From the NCBI RefSeq assembly GCF_014650715.1, contig NZ_BMVM01000002.1, positions 930,001 through 994,000 of the forward strand: a DNA stretch of 64,000 nt, given 5' to 3'. The translations under genes and the position numbers were made by a program. This document shows, one piece after another, positions 55,653-64,000 of the stretch (the stretch's first letter is position 1; each line of letters starts with the position of its first letter). Source of the stretch: Streptomyces bluensis. Its GTDB lineage: Bacteria > Actinomycetota > Actinomycetes > Streptomycetales > Streptomycetaceae. The notes beneath the pieces were generated by a model, which was given only the letters and a program-made list of their open reading frames with translations, ran no database searches and had not been told where the DNA came from.

Positions 55653-55679
55653 GGCGGCAGACGATACTCCCCACCCGTC

Positions 55680-56360
55680 CTAGACGACGGACGCGTTGTT
55701 CATCTTGCGGGTCGAGATGATCTGATCGATCAGGCCGTACGACAGCGCGTCCTCGGCCGTGAGGATCTTGTCGCGCTCGATGTCCTCGCGGATCTTCTCG
55801 ATCGGCGTGGTGGAGTGCTTGGCCAGCATCTCCTCCAGCTGCGAGCGCATCCGGAGGATCTCGTTGGCGGCGATCTCCAGGTCGGAGACCTGGCCGCGGC
55901 CGGTCTCGCTGTACGGCTGGTGGATCAGCACGCGGGCGTTCGGCAGCGCCATGCGCTTGCCGGGCGTACCGGCGGCCAGCAGGATGGCGGCGGCGGAGGC
56001 CGCCTGGCCCATGCAGACCGTCTGGATGTCCGGCTTCACGAACTGCATCGTGTCGTAGATGGCCGTGAGCGCGGTGAAGGAGCCGCCCGGGCTGTTGATG
56101 TAGACCGAGATGTCGCGGTCGGGGTCCATCGACTCCAGGCACAGCAGCTGTGCCATGACGTCGTTGGCGGAGGCGTCGTCGATCTGCACGCCGAGGAAGA
56201 TCACGCGCTCCTCGAAGAGCTTCGCGTACGGGTCGTACTCACGCACGCCCTGCGAGGTGCGCTCGACGAAGCGCGGGATGACATAGCGGGACTCGGCCGT
56301 GGGGCCGCTGTACTCGGCGCGCACACGGTCGTAGAGGCCGCTGCCGGGGAAGTCGTTCAC
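55680..56360 (-). CDS. clpP2: ATP-dependent Clp protease proteolytic subunit ClpP2
   Basis: 226 residues from GTG 56360 (AGGAG upstream). Catalytic Ser122 ([11 protein letters not shown]) and His147 (VLIHQP); the substrate-strand motif NSPGG is present. The N-terminal 40 residues include a likely propeptide. It pairs with ClpP1, and both are needed for an active tetradecamer in actinobacteria. Between it and clpP1 lie 373 bp. Confidence 0.96.
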   Translation of the reverse strand: MNDFPGSGLYDRVRAEYSGPTAESRYVIPRFVERTSQGVREYDPYAKLFEERVIFLGVQIDDASANDVMAQLLCLESMDPDRDISVYINSPGGSFTALTAIYDTMQFVKPDIQTVCMGQAASAAAILLAAGTPGKRMALPNARVLIHQPYSETGRGQVSDLEIAANEILRMRSQLEEMLAKHSTTPIEKIREDIERDKILTAEDALSYGLIDQIISTRKMNNASVV

Positions 56361-56733
56361 TGTGGTCTCCTGGGAGCCTGAGAGGGGCTGAGGCGGTCGG
56401 CTGGGGGTGTCTGGGGCCTGCGGGTCGCCGGGGGCTGGCACGTCGGCCGCGCGCCGTCGTACGGGGCCGCGTCCCCTCGCTTCCATCGTCGTACGTCGGC
56501 CGGCTGATCGGCATCGGTGACATCGGGGCCGGGGCCGGAGCCGGGTTGCCCCGTCATCCGATCCGCTGTACCGATCCGCTGTCACGATCCGTCGTCCGAC
56601 GTCGTGCCTGGTCGCGTGGGGTGCGGTTCCGTCGTACGGCTCGTACCGCCTGTGCGGTCCGTACGGTCCGTACGGGTGCGCGGAGACGTGCGCCGGTGTG
56701 CGGTGACTCCGGCACGCGCCCGGCGTGCGCCGG
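56361..56733. other. Intergenic region between clpP1 and clpP2
   Basis: 373 bp without a gene, rich in cgtacg/ccgtacgg palindromes (56570-56690). No terminator with a T-run; the two clpP genes may still be co-transcribed. Confidence 0.5.
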
Positions 56734-57354
56734 TTACGCGGCCCCGGTGCCGCCGCCGCCCGGCAAGCTGGCGGCGTGGGTGATGACGTCGTCGATGAGG
56801 CCGTAGTCCTTGGCCTCGTAGGCGTCGAACCAGCGGTCACGGTCGGAGTCGCGGGTGATCTGCTCGACCGACTGACCGGTGTGGTGCGCCGTGAGCTCGG
56901 CCATGCGCTTCTTGGTGTGCAGCAGCCGCTCGGCGTGGATCTTGATGTCGGAGGCCGAGCCGGCGAGGCCGGCGGAGGGCTGGTGGATCAGGATCTCGGC
57001 GTTCGGCAGCGCGAAGCGCTTGCCCGGCGTGCCCGCGCTGAGCAGGAACTGGCCCATGGAGGCGGCGAGGCCCATGGCGATGGTCACCACGTCGTTCTTG
57101 ATGAACTGCATGGTGTCGTAGATCGCCATACCGGCCGTGATCGAGCCGCCGGGGCTGTTGATGTACAGGTTGATGTCCTTGTCGGGGTCAGCGGCAAGGA
57201 GCAGCAGCTGTGCGGTGATCTTGTTCGCGATGTCGTCGTCGACCGGCTGGCCGAGGAAAATGATCCGCTCGCCGAGCAGCCGGTTGTAGACCTGGTCGCC
57301 GAGGCCACCACCGATGGAAGGCTCGCCGGCGGCGGAGGGCATCAGATTCGTCAC
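56734..57354 (-). CDS. clpP1: ATP-dependent Clp protease proteolytic subunit ClpP1
   Basis: 206 residues from GTG 57354 (AGGTGG upstream; ATG at 57342 is an alternative). Catalytic Ser99 ([11 protein letters not shown]) and His124 (ILIHQP), with Asp near 171-173. Closest in pattern to standard ClpP. A ClgR-type palindrome lies upstream, consistent with known ClgR control of clpP1 in Streptomyces. Confidence 0.97.
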   Translation of the reverse strand: MTNLMPSAAGEPSIGGGLGDQVYNRLLGERIIFLGQPVDDDIANKITAQLLLLAADPDKDINLYINSPGGSITAGMAIYDTMQFIKNDVVTIAMGLAASMGQFLLSAGTPGKRFALPNAEILIHQPSAGLAGSASDIKIHAERLLHTKKRMAELTAHHTGQSVEQITRDSDRDRWFDAYEAKDYGLIDDVITHAASLPGGGGTGAA

Positions 57355-58050
57355 GTATCCACCTGCTCGTCTTACGACGGCGCCGGGCCGTCTCACGTCT
57401 TCTGCTGGGGCCTGGGACCCCGTGCGTGCCCCTGCCGGGGCTGCTCCGGGGACTTCCCTGCCCTCGTATTCATGGACCCTAACGCGCGGGTCCCTCCGGG
57501 GAATCCCGCAGAGGGAACTGTTCGCTGTCAGCGCATGCGCTCCGCTGGGCTCGTGGTTCGTCGGGTTCGCCCGGGGTGTGAGTTGCCCTTTGCCGTCCGG
57601 CACCGTCACGGGGCTCCGCCCCGGGCCCCGGGCCGCGGTCTCGTCTGCCGGGTTCCTGTCTGCGATCGGGTTGCGGGTCCGTCGTGGCTGGTCGCGCCCA
57701 CGCGGCGGAGCCGCATGTTGACACAGCCCCGCGCCCCTTGAAACCGCGGGCGTACCCGAGCCCGCCACCGCACCCACCACTCACCGGCAGCCGCGTACGC
57801 GCCGCAGGGGGTGTGCCGGGAGGTGTCCGCCCGCAGCGGCCGGCGTCCGCCACCGGGCACCTCGCACACCCACAGCACCGCCGGACCGAGGACGGAGACC
57901 TCCCGGCGCGCCCCCGACCCACGAACAAGCGCGTAGGCGCCCAAGCCACCACGGCGGGAGAGCCGCGCACGCACCCGCGCCGCCACCGGCCGTACGAGAC
58001 GCCGGCGGACCCGCGTGACACCGGCCTATAGGAACGCCGATACGAACGCC
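57355..58050. other. Long clpP1 upstream region
   Basis: Nearly 700 bp with no credible gene, GC-rich, containing the ClgR-like box. Weak ORFs here have no domain and poor codon use. The clpP1 promoter and an untranslated leader must lie here. Confidence 0.5.
57520..57534 (-). promoter_or_regulatory. Possible ClgR operator upstream of clpP1
   Basis: gttcgctgtcagcgc on the plus strand contains the near-palindrome cgctgtcagcg and resembles the GTTCGC...GCG box recognised by ClgR. It lies about 165 bp before the clpP1 start. Assignment rests on memory of the motif. Confidence 0.45.
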
Positions 58051-58091
58051 GACGGGCCCCGAAGGGCGCTGTCGCCGTCTCGGGGCCCGTC
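58051..58091 (-). terminator. Terminator of tig
   Basis: gacgggccccg pairs with cggggcccgtc (11 bp), about 28 bp past the tig stop on the minus strand; no T-run. Confidence 0.7.
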
Positions 58092-58118
58092 AGGGATGCG
58101 TCACGGGGGCCGCGGAGG

Positions 58119-59513
58119 TCAGGCCTCCGGCTTGGTCTCCGGCTTGTCCTCGGCCGGGGTCTCGGCGGAGGCCTCCGCGGAGGCGTCCGTCTCCTCCTCG
58201 TCCTCGTCGTCCAGGTCCACGATCTCGCCGTTGGTGTCCTTGACCGTGGTGGCCTCGACGACCAGGGCCAGGGCCTTGCCGCGGGCGACCTCGCCGACGA
58301 GGAGCGGAACCTGGCCGCCCTCGACGACCGCCTGGGCGAACTGGTCGGGGGACATGCCGGAGGAGGCGGCACGGCGCATCAGGTGCTCCGTCAGCTCCTC
58401 CTGGTTGACGTTGAGCTTCTCCCGGGAGACCAGCTCGTCGAGGACGAACTGGGTCTTGATGCCCTTGACCGCGGCCTCGCGCGTCTCCTCCTCGAACTCC
58501 TCGGCCGTCTTGCCCTGGAGCTCCAGGTACTTGTCGAGGGTGAGGCCCATCTGGCCGAGCTGGTGGTGCTCCAGGTTGTGCTTGCGGGTGTTGATCTCGT
58601 CCTCAAGCAGCTTCTCGGGGACGGGCACCTCGACCAGCTCCAGCAGCTTCTCCAGGACGCGCTCCTGGGCCTGCGTGGCCTGGTCGTACTGCTTCATGTT
58701 CTCCAGGCGCTTGCGGCTGTCCGCCCGCAGCTCCTCCAGCGTGTCGAACTCGGACGCGAGCTGCGCGAACTCGTCGTCCAGCTCGGGCAGCTCCCGGGCG
58801 GCGACCTGGGTGACCTTGACCGTCACCTCGGCCTCACGGCCGGCCGCCGAGCCGCCCTTGAGCTCGGAGGTGAAGGTGGCCTCGCCACCGGCCTCCAGGC
58901 CCTTCACGGCGTCGTCGATGCCGTCGAGCAGCTCACCGGAGCCGATGGTGTAGGAGACGCCGTTCGCGACGCCGTCCTCCAGCACCTCGCCGTCGACCTT
59001 GGCCTCCAGGTCGATCGTCAGGACGTCGCCGTCCTCGGCGGCGCGCTCGACGGGGGACGTCGAGGCGAAGCGCTCACGGAGCTGCTCGACCGACTGGTCG
59101 ATGTCCTCCTCCGTGACCTCGACGGCGTCGACCTCGACCTCGATGCCGGAGTAGTCCGGGATCTCGATGGTCGGGCGGACGTCGACCTCGGCGGTGAAGT
59201 TCAGCGTCTCGCCGTCCTTCAGCTCCGTGATGTCGACCTCGGGCTGGCCGAGGACGTTCAGCTCGGCCTCGTTGACCGCCTCGGTGTAGAGCTTCGGAAG
59301 CGCGTCGTTGACGGCCTCCTCCAGCACGGCGCCACGACCGAACCGCTGGTCGATGACGCGGGCCGGGATCTTGCCCTTGCGGAAGCCCTTCACCGTGACC
59401 TGCTGGTTGATCTTCTTGTACGCCGCGTCGAGGCTGTCCTTGAGCTCCTCGAAGGGCACCTCGACAGTGAGCCGAACCCGGGTCGGGTTCAGGGTCTCCA
59501 CGGCGCTCTTCAC
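58119..59513 (-). CDS. tig: Trigger factor (ribosome-associated chaperone, PPIase)
   Basis: 464 residues from GTG 59513 (AAGGAG upstream). The N-terminal ribosome-binding domain contains the GFRKGKIP signature (about 43-50). An FKBP domain occupies about 155-240 and the C-terminal chaperone arms end in an acidic Glu/Ala/Asp tail. The tig-clpP1-clpP2-clpX order is classic. Confidence 0.98.
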   Translation of the reverse strand: MKSAVETLNPTRVRLTVEVPFEELKDSLDAAYKKINQQVTVKGFRKGKIPARVIDQRFGRGAVLEEAVNDALPKLYTEAVNEAELNVLGQPEVDITELKDGETLNFTAEVDVRPTIEIPDYSGIEVEVDAVEVTEEDIDQSVEQLRERFASTSPVERAAEDGDVLTIDLEAKVDGEVLEDGVANGVSYTIGSGELLDGIDDAVKGLEAGGEATFTSELKGGSAAGREAEVTVKVTQVAARELPELDDEFAQLASEFDTLEELRADSRKRLENMKQYDQATQAQERVLEKLLELVEVPVPEKLLEDEINTRKHNLEHHQLGQMGLTLDKYLELQGKTAEEFEEETREAAVKGIKTQFVLDELVSREKLNVNQEELTEHLMRRAASSGMSPDQFAQAVVEGGQVPLLVGEVARGKALALVVEATTVKDTNGEIVDLDDEDEEETDASAEASAETPAEDKPETKPEA

Positions 59514-59728
59514 GGTTCGGTCTCCTTGTGGCTGACTTCTTGGGTTTCTGCTGCGCGCTGCTGCCGGTACGGACGACCGGACGGAGCCTCAGCGGATTCG
59601 CGGGCCCTTGAGAGACGTAACGGTGCAGACACACGGGCGCGCAGCTTGCATAGTAACCGCAGGCGGTACGCGCCCCAAAAGGAGAGCTGTACGCTCCGGG
59701 CTCCCCCATGGCGGGTTCCGGCTGGTGG

Positions 59729-59802
59729 TCGGGGTGGCGGGATTTGAACCCACGGCCTTCCGCTCCCAAAGCGGACGCGCTACCAAGCTGCGCCACACCC
59801 CG
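59729..59802 (-). tRNA. tRNA-Pro(TGG)
   Basis: 74 nt: acceptor CGGGGTG/CACCCCG, anticodon stem TCCGC/GCGGA, loop TTTGGGA with anticodon TGG, T-loop TTCAAAT, discriminator A. CCA is not encoded. Confidence 0.96.
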
Positions 59803-59967
59803 TCTGGTGCGACACGTAGGGTACATGCCCGCAGGCAGCGCGGCTGCCGCATTTCCCGAGCACCGGTTGCGCGCCGGCGCGACCGGGAAACGGGGTGTGC
59901 GGTGAGGGCACCGGACCCGCTACGATGCCTCCTGTGCCGCGGTCACCTGACCTGCGGCGCGACCAGT

Positions 59968-60038
59968 GCGGGCGTAGCTCAATGGTAGAGCCCTAGTCTT
60001 CCAAACTAGCTACGCGGGTTCGATTCCCGTCGCCCGCT
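59968..60038 (+). tRNA. tRNA-Gly(TCC)
   Basis: 71 nt: acceptor GCGGGCG/CGCCCGC, anticodon stem CTAGT/ACTAG, loop CTTCCAA with anticodon TCC, T-loop TTCGATT, discriminator T. Unlike the other tRNAs here, CCA is encoded (60039-60041). Confidence 0.96.
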
Positions 60039-60047
60039 CCACGGGAA

Positions 60048-60092
60048 CGAGGCCCCGGCCGGAGATCGAATACTCCGCCGGGGCCTCGTTTC
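60048..60092 (+). terminator. Terminator of tRNA-Gly
   Basis: cgaggccccggc pairs perfectly (12 bp) with gccggggcctcg, followed by TTTCG. Confidence 0.85.
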
Positions 60093-60225
60093 GTGCGTTG
60101 AGCCTGGTCGACCCGTTGCCCAGGGGAGCTGGGGGAGCTTCCTCGCGACCTGGACGGCCCCGGTCGAGAGACGGCGGCCTGATGCGGTGGCCGCCCGCCC
60201 CCGACGGGCGCCGTCCCCGTGGCGT

Positions 60226-60420
60226 CTAGAACCGAATCGAGTTGATGGTCTCGGCTATCGAGTTGAGGAACCGCTGGATGTCGTCGGCCATGCCGGTCGA
60301 GGCGAGGAAGAAGCCGAAGAGTATGGCGACGACCGCGGGTCCGGCCTTGAGGTTCCCTCCTCGCATCAACACCACAAGGATGATCGCCAACAGCAGCACC
60401 ACTGACAGCGAAATGGCCAC
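60226..60420 (-). CDS. Conserved 64-residue membrane protein
   Basis: GTG 60420 start. Two hydrophobic segments (residues 3-19 SLSVVLLLAIILVVLM and 28-42 AVVAILFGFFLAST) flank a GGNLK turn, followed by an amphipathic tail (DDIQRFLNSIAETINSIRF). Conserved in Streptomyces near tig, from memory. Function unknown. Confidence 0.85.
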   Translation of the reverse strand: MAISLSVVLLLAIILVVLMRGGNLKAGPAVVAILFGFFLASTGMADDIQRFLNSIAETINSIRF

Positions 60421-60875
60421 AACTCATCACACCCTCGGTCGGTCCGCTCACCCGGCCCGGGAGTGCCCGCCCCGCACACCCCCGTCGGAACCATCGTGCC
60501 ACCAACCCGGCTTACCTATGCGGCTGGTGAGCCAAGGTTGACCGGTCGTGGTGCCGGGCCTGCGCATCATCGACCCCAACGGCCACGCGCCGCACGCCAA
60601 TTCGAGGAGGCATCAGCAGTCGAATTCCGAGATGATCGTTTCGATGCACACACATCCTGTTCGCAGTTAATTCGAATTGTTGCCACAGGCACACCAAAGA
60701 GCCTGAGGAAGCGGACATTTCACCAGAGTCGCCCGCGAACGTTATGCACCATTTAGTCCGGAAGAATGAGGACAGAAGGGCAGCAAGCGGTAGGTTGGCG
60801 GGCCGACAATCGGCGGGTAACCCTTCCTCAAATCCCGGGTGTCGGCGGGGGTAATACAGGATTCACGTCGAGGGT
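60421..60875. other. Intergenic region upstream of the acyltransferase gene
   Basis: Unusually AT-rich for this window between 60600 and 60750. Short frames exist but none has a ribosome-binding site or a recognisable product. It probably carries regulatory DNA for the divergent genes. Confidence 0.5.
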
Positions 60876-60905
60876 TTTACTAAATCGCACGGACAACGCT
60901 AGGGT
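60876..60905 (+). promoter_or_regulatory. Candidate promoter for the acyltransferase gene
   Basis: TTTACT, 18 nt, TAGGGT, 85 bp before the start codon. A moderate match to the main sigma-factor consensus. Confidence 0.35.
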
Positions 60906-60989
60906 GCCTCAGATGTTCACCGCTGCCTCGACCCCCGCATGCGCAGCGAGTGCCCGGACCTCCCCCCGGACTTCCCGGCGGGAGGGTCT

Positions 60990-62219
60990 GTGACGAACTC
61001 GCTGCGACCGCACGGCCCCAGGGCGCCACTCCCCCCGGCTCAGCAGTCGACGAACGACACGCCGAGCCCGCGTTCCCCCGAGACCGCGCGGCCGGACGCC
61101 AGTGCCGCCGCGCCGGACGCCAGACCGGTCAAACAGCGCGACGCGTTCTTCGACAACGCCAAGTACCTGGCCATCGTGCTCGTCGCGATGGGTCATGCCT
61201 GGCAGCCCCTCACCGGCCACAGCCGCGCCGCCGAGGCGCTCTACATGGTCGTCTACACGTTCCACATGCCGGCGTTCATCCTCATCTCCGGTTACTTCTC
61301 GCGCAGTTTCGACATGCGCCCCGACCGGCTCCGGCGCCTGGTCACCGGAGTCGCCGTCCCGTATGTGATCTTCGAGGTCGCGTACTCCTTCTTCAAGCGC
61401 TGGGCCGACGACGACCCGGGCCACCCGATCAGCCTGCTCGACCCGTGGTACCTCACCTGGTTCCTGATCGCGCTGTTCGTGTGGCGGATGACGACCCCGC
61501 TGTGGAAGGTCGTGCGCTGGCCCGTGCCGCTCGCGCTCGCCATCGCCGTACTCGCCTCCGTGTCGCCCGACATCGGCGACGACCTGGACCTCCAACGCGT
61601 CCTGCAGTTCCTGCCGTTCTTCGTCGTGGGCCTGGTCATGAAGCCCGAGCACTTCCAGCTGATGCGGCGCCGCGAGGTGCGGATTCTGGCGGTGCCGGTG
61701 TTCGCGGCCGCGGTGGTGGTGGCGTACTGGGCGGCGCCGCGCATGAACTCGGCGTGGTTCTACCACCGTGACAGCGCGCAGGAGCTGGGTGCCCCGTGGT
61801 GGGCCGGCGTGGTCATGACGCTCGCGCTCTTCGGATGCTCGCTGGTGCTCACGGCCTGCTTCTTCGCCTGGGTGCCGCGCCGCAAGATGTGGTTCACGGT
61901 GCTCGGCGCGGGCACGCTGTACGGCTACCTGCTGCACGGCTTCCTCGCGAAGGGGTCCCGCTTCTGGGACTGGTACGACACCTACGACTGGGTCTACCAG
62001 CCGGTCGGTGAGATCTTCGTCACGCTGCTCGCGGCCGCGATCATCACCGTGCTCTGCACCCCGCCGGTACAGCGGATGTTCCGGTTCGCGATGGAGCCCA
62101 GGATGGAGTGGGCGTTCCGGCGGGACGCGACAGAGCTGGCGCGCGAGCGCGGCAAGTCCGGCAACTCCGCCGGGACCGGCGGGTCCGCCAAGGCCGACGG
62201 GACCGGCTCCAAGAGCTGA
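60990..62219 (+). CDS. Acyltransferase-3 family membrane protein
   Basis: 409 residues from GTG 60990 (GGGAGGG upstream); an ATG at 60939 lacks a ribosome-binding site. After a disordered 45-residue start comes RDAFFDNAKYLAIVLVAMGHAWQPL, the Acyl_transf_3 N-terminus, then the HMPAFILISGY motif and about nine more TM helices. Such proteins transfer acetyl or other acyl groups to sugars or surface polymers; the acceptor is not evident. The end is a Gly/Ser/Lys-rich tail. Confidence 0.93.
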   Translation: MTNSLRPHGPRAPLPPAQQSTNDTPSPRSPETARPDASAAAPDARPVKQRDAFFDNAKYLAIVLVAMGHAWQPLTGHSRAAEALYMVVYTFHMPAFILISGYFSRSFDMRPDRLRRLVTGVAVPYVIFEVAYSFFKRWADDDPGHPISLLDPWYLTWFLIALFVWRMTTPLWKVVRWPVPLALAIAVLASVSPDIGDDLDLQRVLQFLPFFVVGLVMKPEHFQLMRRREVRILAVPVFAAAVVVAYWAAPRMNSAWFYHRDSAQELGAPWWAGVVMTLALFGCSLVLTACFFAWVPRRKMWFTVLGAGTLYGYLLHGFLAKGSRFWDWYDTYDWVYQPVGEIFVTLLAAAIITVLCTPPVQRMFRFAMEPRMEWAFRRDATELARERGKSGNSAGTGGSAKADGTGSKS

Positions 62220-62242
62220 CGTTCGGCCTCCTTCACCCTTTG

Positions 62243-62274
62243 CCTCCTCGGCCGTCAGGCCGAGGAGGCTTTCG
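62243..62274 (+). terminator. Terminator of the acyltransferase gene
   Basis: cctcctcggcc, loop gtca, ggccgaggagg, then CTTTCG: an 11-bp perfect stem. Confidence 0.85.
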
Positions 62275-62461
62275 TCTGTGTGCGTCCAGGGGTCTGCGGG
62301 CTGTGGGCGACTCCGCCTGTGGATAACTCCGCTCGCTCCGAATACTTTGGTAAAGTAACTATTGACGCGTTCTTGACGCTTCCTTTGCTGCATTTGCCAT
62401 ACCAGCCCGACTGGTCGAACTGGAGGACGAGCCCATCGGACACGCAGACACCCTCATCGCC

Positions 62462-63628
62462 ATGGGCGGCGCATTCCTCGCCGCCGCTGTCCTCGCACGC
62501 CTCGGCGGGCGCATCGGACTGCCCACCATTCCCCTCTTCATCCTGGCCGGGATCCTGCTCGGCCCGCACACGCCCGGCGTCGTGCTCGTCTCGGACCCGC
62601 ACGACATGGAGATGCTCTCCGCGCTCGGCCTGGTACTGCTCCTCTTCTACCTGGGTCTGGAGTTCCACCTGGACGACCTCAAGGCGGGCGGACGCCGGAT
62701 GGCGCTCGCCGGGGGCACGTATCTCGCGCTGAACGTGGGCGCGGGCCTGGCCTTCGGGTTCGCCCTCGGATGGGGCACCTCCGAGGCGCTCGTCCTCGCC
62801 GGGGTGCTCGGCATCTCGTCGTCCGCGATCGTCACCAAGGTGCTGGTGGACACGGGGAGGCTCGGCAACCAGGAGACGAAGCCGATTCTCGGGATCATCG
62901 TCGTCGAGGACATCTTCCTCGCCCTGTACCTCGCGGCCTTGCAGCCGATCCTGTCCGGGGCGGACTCGCTGTCGTCGGCGGTGCTGGACGCGGGCAAGGC
63001 GTTCGGGTTCCTGCTGCTCCTCGCGCTGGTGGCGCGTTTCGGTACGCGTGTGATCGGGCGCCTCTTCTCCACGCGGGACGACGAGCTGCTGGTGATCTCC
63101 TTCCTCGGGGCGGCGGTGTTCGTGGCCGGGGTGTCGGAGTGGTTCGGGGTGGCGGACGCGATCGGGGCCTTCATGGTGGGCCTGATGCTGGGGAGTACGG
63201 CGTCGGGGGCGCGTATCCGCAGGCTCGTGCATCCGCTGCGGGACGCTTTCGGGGCGATCTTCTTCTTCGCGTTCGGTCTGTCGATCGATCCCGGTGATCT
63301 TCCGACGGTGTTGTGGCCCGTTCTCGCGGCGGTGGCCGTGACGCTGGCGATGAATGTGCTGGCGGGGCTGGGGGCGGCGCGTCTGTACGCCTTCGGGGCG
63401 GGGCCCGCGGCGAACATCTCCACGACGTTGCTGGCGCGGGGGGAGTTCGCGCTGATCCTCGCGACGATGGCGGCTGCCGCGGGGCTGGATGCCCGGTTGT
63501 CGCCCTTCATCGCCGGCTATGTGCTCCTGCTGGCCGTCCTGGGGCCGCTGACCGCGGTCCGGTCGCACTGGTTGGCGCGGGTTCTCCCAGGGCGTCGGGA
63601 GACCAGGGTGTCCGAGTTGGTGGGGTAG
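62462..63628 (+). CDS. CPA2-family cation:proton antiporter
   Basis: 388 residues with about 12 TM helices. KefB/RosB-type signatures: GLPTIPLFILAGILLGPH, LLFYLGLEFHLDDL, GISSSAIVTKVLVD and IIVVEDIFLALYLAAL. It exchanges Na+/K+ for H+. No regulatory TrkA domain is fused or adjacent. The ATG at 62462 is the first usual start codon, but the ribosome-binding site GGAGG (62422-62426) is 35 nt upstream and perfectly spaced for ATC at 62435, which would add IGHADTLIA. Confidence 0.93.
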   Translation: MGGAFLAAAVLARLGGRIGLPTIPLFILAGILLGPHTPGVVLVSDPHDMEMLSALGLVLLLFYLGLEFHLDDLKAGGRRMALAGGTYLALNVGAGLAFGFALGWGTSEALVLAGVLGISSSAIVTKVLVDTGRLGNQETKPILGIIVVEDIFLALYLAALQPILSGADSLSSAVLDAGKAFGFLLLLALVARFGTRVIGRLFSTRDDELLVISFLGAAVFVAGVSEWFGVADAIGAFMVGLMLGSTASGARIRRLVHPLRDAFGAIFFFAFGLSIDPGDLPTVLWPVLAAVAVTLAMNVLAGLGAARLYAFGAGPAANISTTLLARGEFALILATMAAAAGLDARLSPFIAGYVLLLAVLGPLTAVRSHWLARVLPGRRETRVSELVG

Positions 63629-64000
63629 GGGGCGGGCTTGGGGTGCGAGGGTGCGAGGGCGTCAGGGAGGGGGGTTGGGGGTGCGAGGGCGCGGGGTTTT
63701 CGTTGCCGGGTTTCCCGGGGATTTTCTCGCCCCCGCCGCCCCTTCCCGTCCCTTGCCCAGGGGCTCCGCCCCTTCGACCCCGGTCCAGGGGGCTCGGCCC
63801 TGGCCAGCGCTGCCCCTGCACCCCGACACCGAGGCTTGCCTTCCCCTGCGCCCCGGGTCCGGGGCTGCCCCCTGCACCCGAAGCGCGGGTCCGCGCCCCC
63901 GGACCCGCGCTTCGGGGCTCATTCCTCGGTCCCTCTTCCGGGCTGCGGGTCAGCGGGGGGCCGTGGAACCCTCTCGGGAGATCAGGAGCAGGGCCCGGTC
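63629..64000. other. Gene-free right edge
   Basis: 372 bp with no credible gene. Purine-rich repeats of ggtgcgaggg (63640-63700) are followed by very GC-rich low-complexity DNA. A minus-strand frame of 86 residues is Gly/Pro/Arg junk. Confidence 0.55.
63877..63916. terminator. 17-bp perfect hairpin near the right edge
   Basis: cccgaagcgcgggtccg pairs with cggacccgcgcttcggg around a 6-nt loop. It looks like a strong terminator, perhaps for a gene beyond the window. Confidence 0.6.

Noticed and set aside
54220..56142. ClpX frame extended upstream to 640 residues
   Set aside because: The extra residues overlap clpP2 in another frame; GTG 55506 gives the standard ClpX N-terminus with its zinc finger.
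60766..60993. 75-codon plus-strand frame before the acyltransferase
   Set aside because: No ribosome-binding site or domain, and it overlaps the candidate promoter and the better GTG start.
63662..63922. 86-codon minus-strand frame at the right edge
   Set aside because: Gly/Pro/Arg low-complexity typical of GC-rich intergenic DNA, and it contains the perfect hairpin.

Overview
This is a 64 kb chromosomal window from a high-G+C actinomycete, almost certainly a Streptomyces. The evidence is extreme third-position GC bias (long antisense shadow ORFs over nearly every gene), many GTG starts, tRNA genes mostly without encoded CCA, duplicated clpP, RNase E with long Ala/Pro/Glu extensions, and an mre cluster with rodA/PBP2. 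From memory the order (comEA, degV, leuS, rsfS, LCP, nadD, proA, proB, obgE, rpmA-rplU, rne, mre cluster, ndk, folC, valS, clpX, clpP, tig) matches the S. coelicolor SCO2568-SCO2625 neighbourhood. I see no prophage, insertion sequence or CRISPR array; this is mostly core chromosome with a few variable insertions.

Layout. 1-5.9 kb (minus strand): 5' part of comEA, a DegV protein, a single-TM coiled-coil protein, and leuS with a leucine-rich leader peptide and attenuator-like hairpin. 6.1-9.2 kb (plus): a translationally coupled pair, a ferric-reductase-like diheme membrane protein and a NuoF-like protein fused to a 3-Cys ferredoxin. 9.2-10.5 kb: two identical tRNA-Ala(GGC) genes flanking two tiny zinc-ribbon genes. 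10.6-15.1 kb (minus): histidine phosphatase, rsfS, a divergent LCP/LytR_C protein, nadD and two ~54-residue membrane proteins. 15.2-16.3 kb: an M48 metalloprotease. 16.3-21.5 kb (minus): two membrane proteins sharing an N-terminal SVVFDE motif, proA, a hypothetical protein and proB. 21.8-23.9 kb: a TagF-like membrane protein. 24-33 kb (minus): obgE, rpmA, rplU, a secreted phospholipase-D-like protein, RNase E and a TIGR03936 protein.

33-39 kb is the most variable stretch: a membrane protein built of ~48-residue repeats, a DUF899 protein, a secreted Gln/Ser/Ala-repeat protein and a small hypothetical, lying between the TIGR03936 protein and its usual radical-SAM partner TIGR03960. 39-47.3 kb (minus): CYTH-CHAD, rodA, mrdA, mreD, mreC and mreB, the elongation/spore-wall machinery. 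47.7-54 kb: ndk, a DUF4233 protein, folC, valS and a Pro/Tyr/Gln-rich membrane protein. 54.2-59.5 kb: clpX, clpP2, clpP1 and tig. 59.7-64 kb: tRNA-Pro(TGG), tRNA-Gly(TCC), a 64-residue membrane protein, an acyltransferase-3 and a CPA2 cation/proton antiporter.

Working together: three themes recur. (1) Envelope and spore-wall assembly: mreBCD, PBP2, RodA, the LCP protein, the TagF-like enzyme, the SVVFDE pair and the repeat membrane proteins. (2) Translation and protein quality control: leuS, valS, rsfS, obgE, L21/L27, tRNAs, trigger factor, ClpP1P2X. (3) A coupled redox pair that looks like a split NADH-driven transmembrane haem reductase; with the repeat membrane protein at 33.2-34.4 kb, this is the best candidate here for a little-described system.
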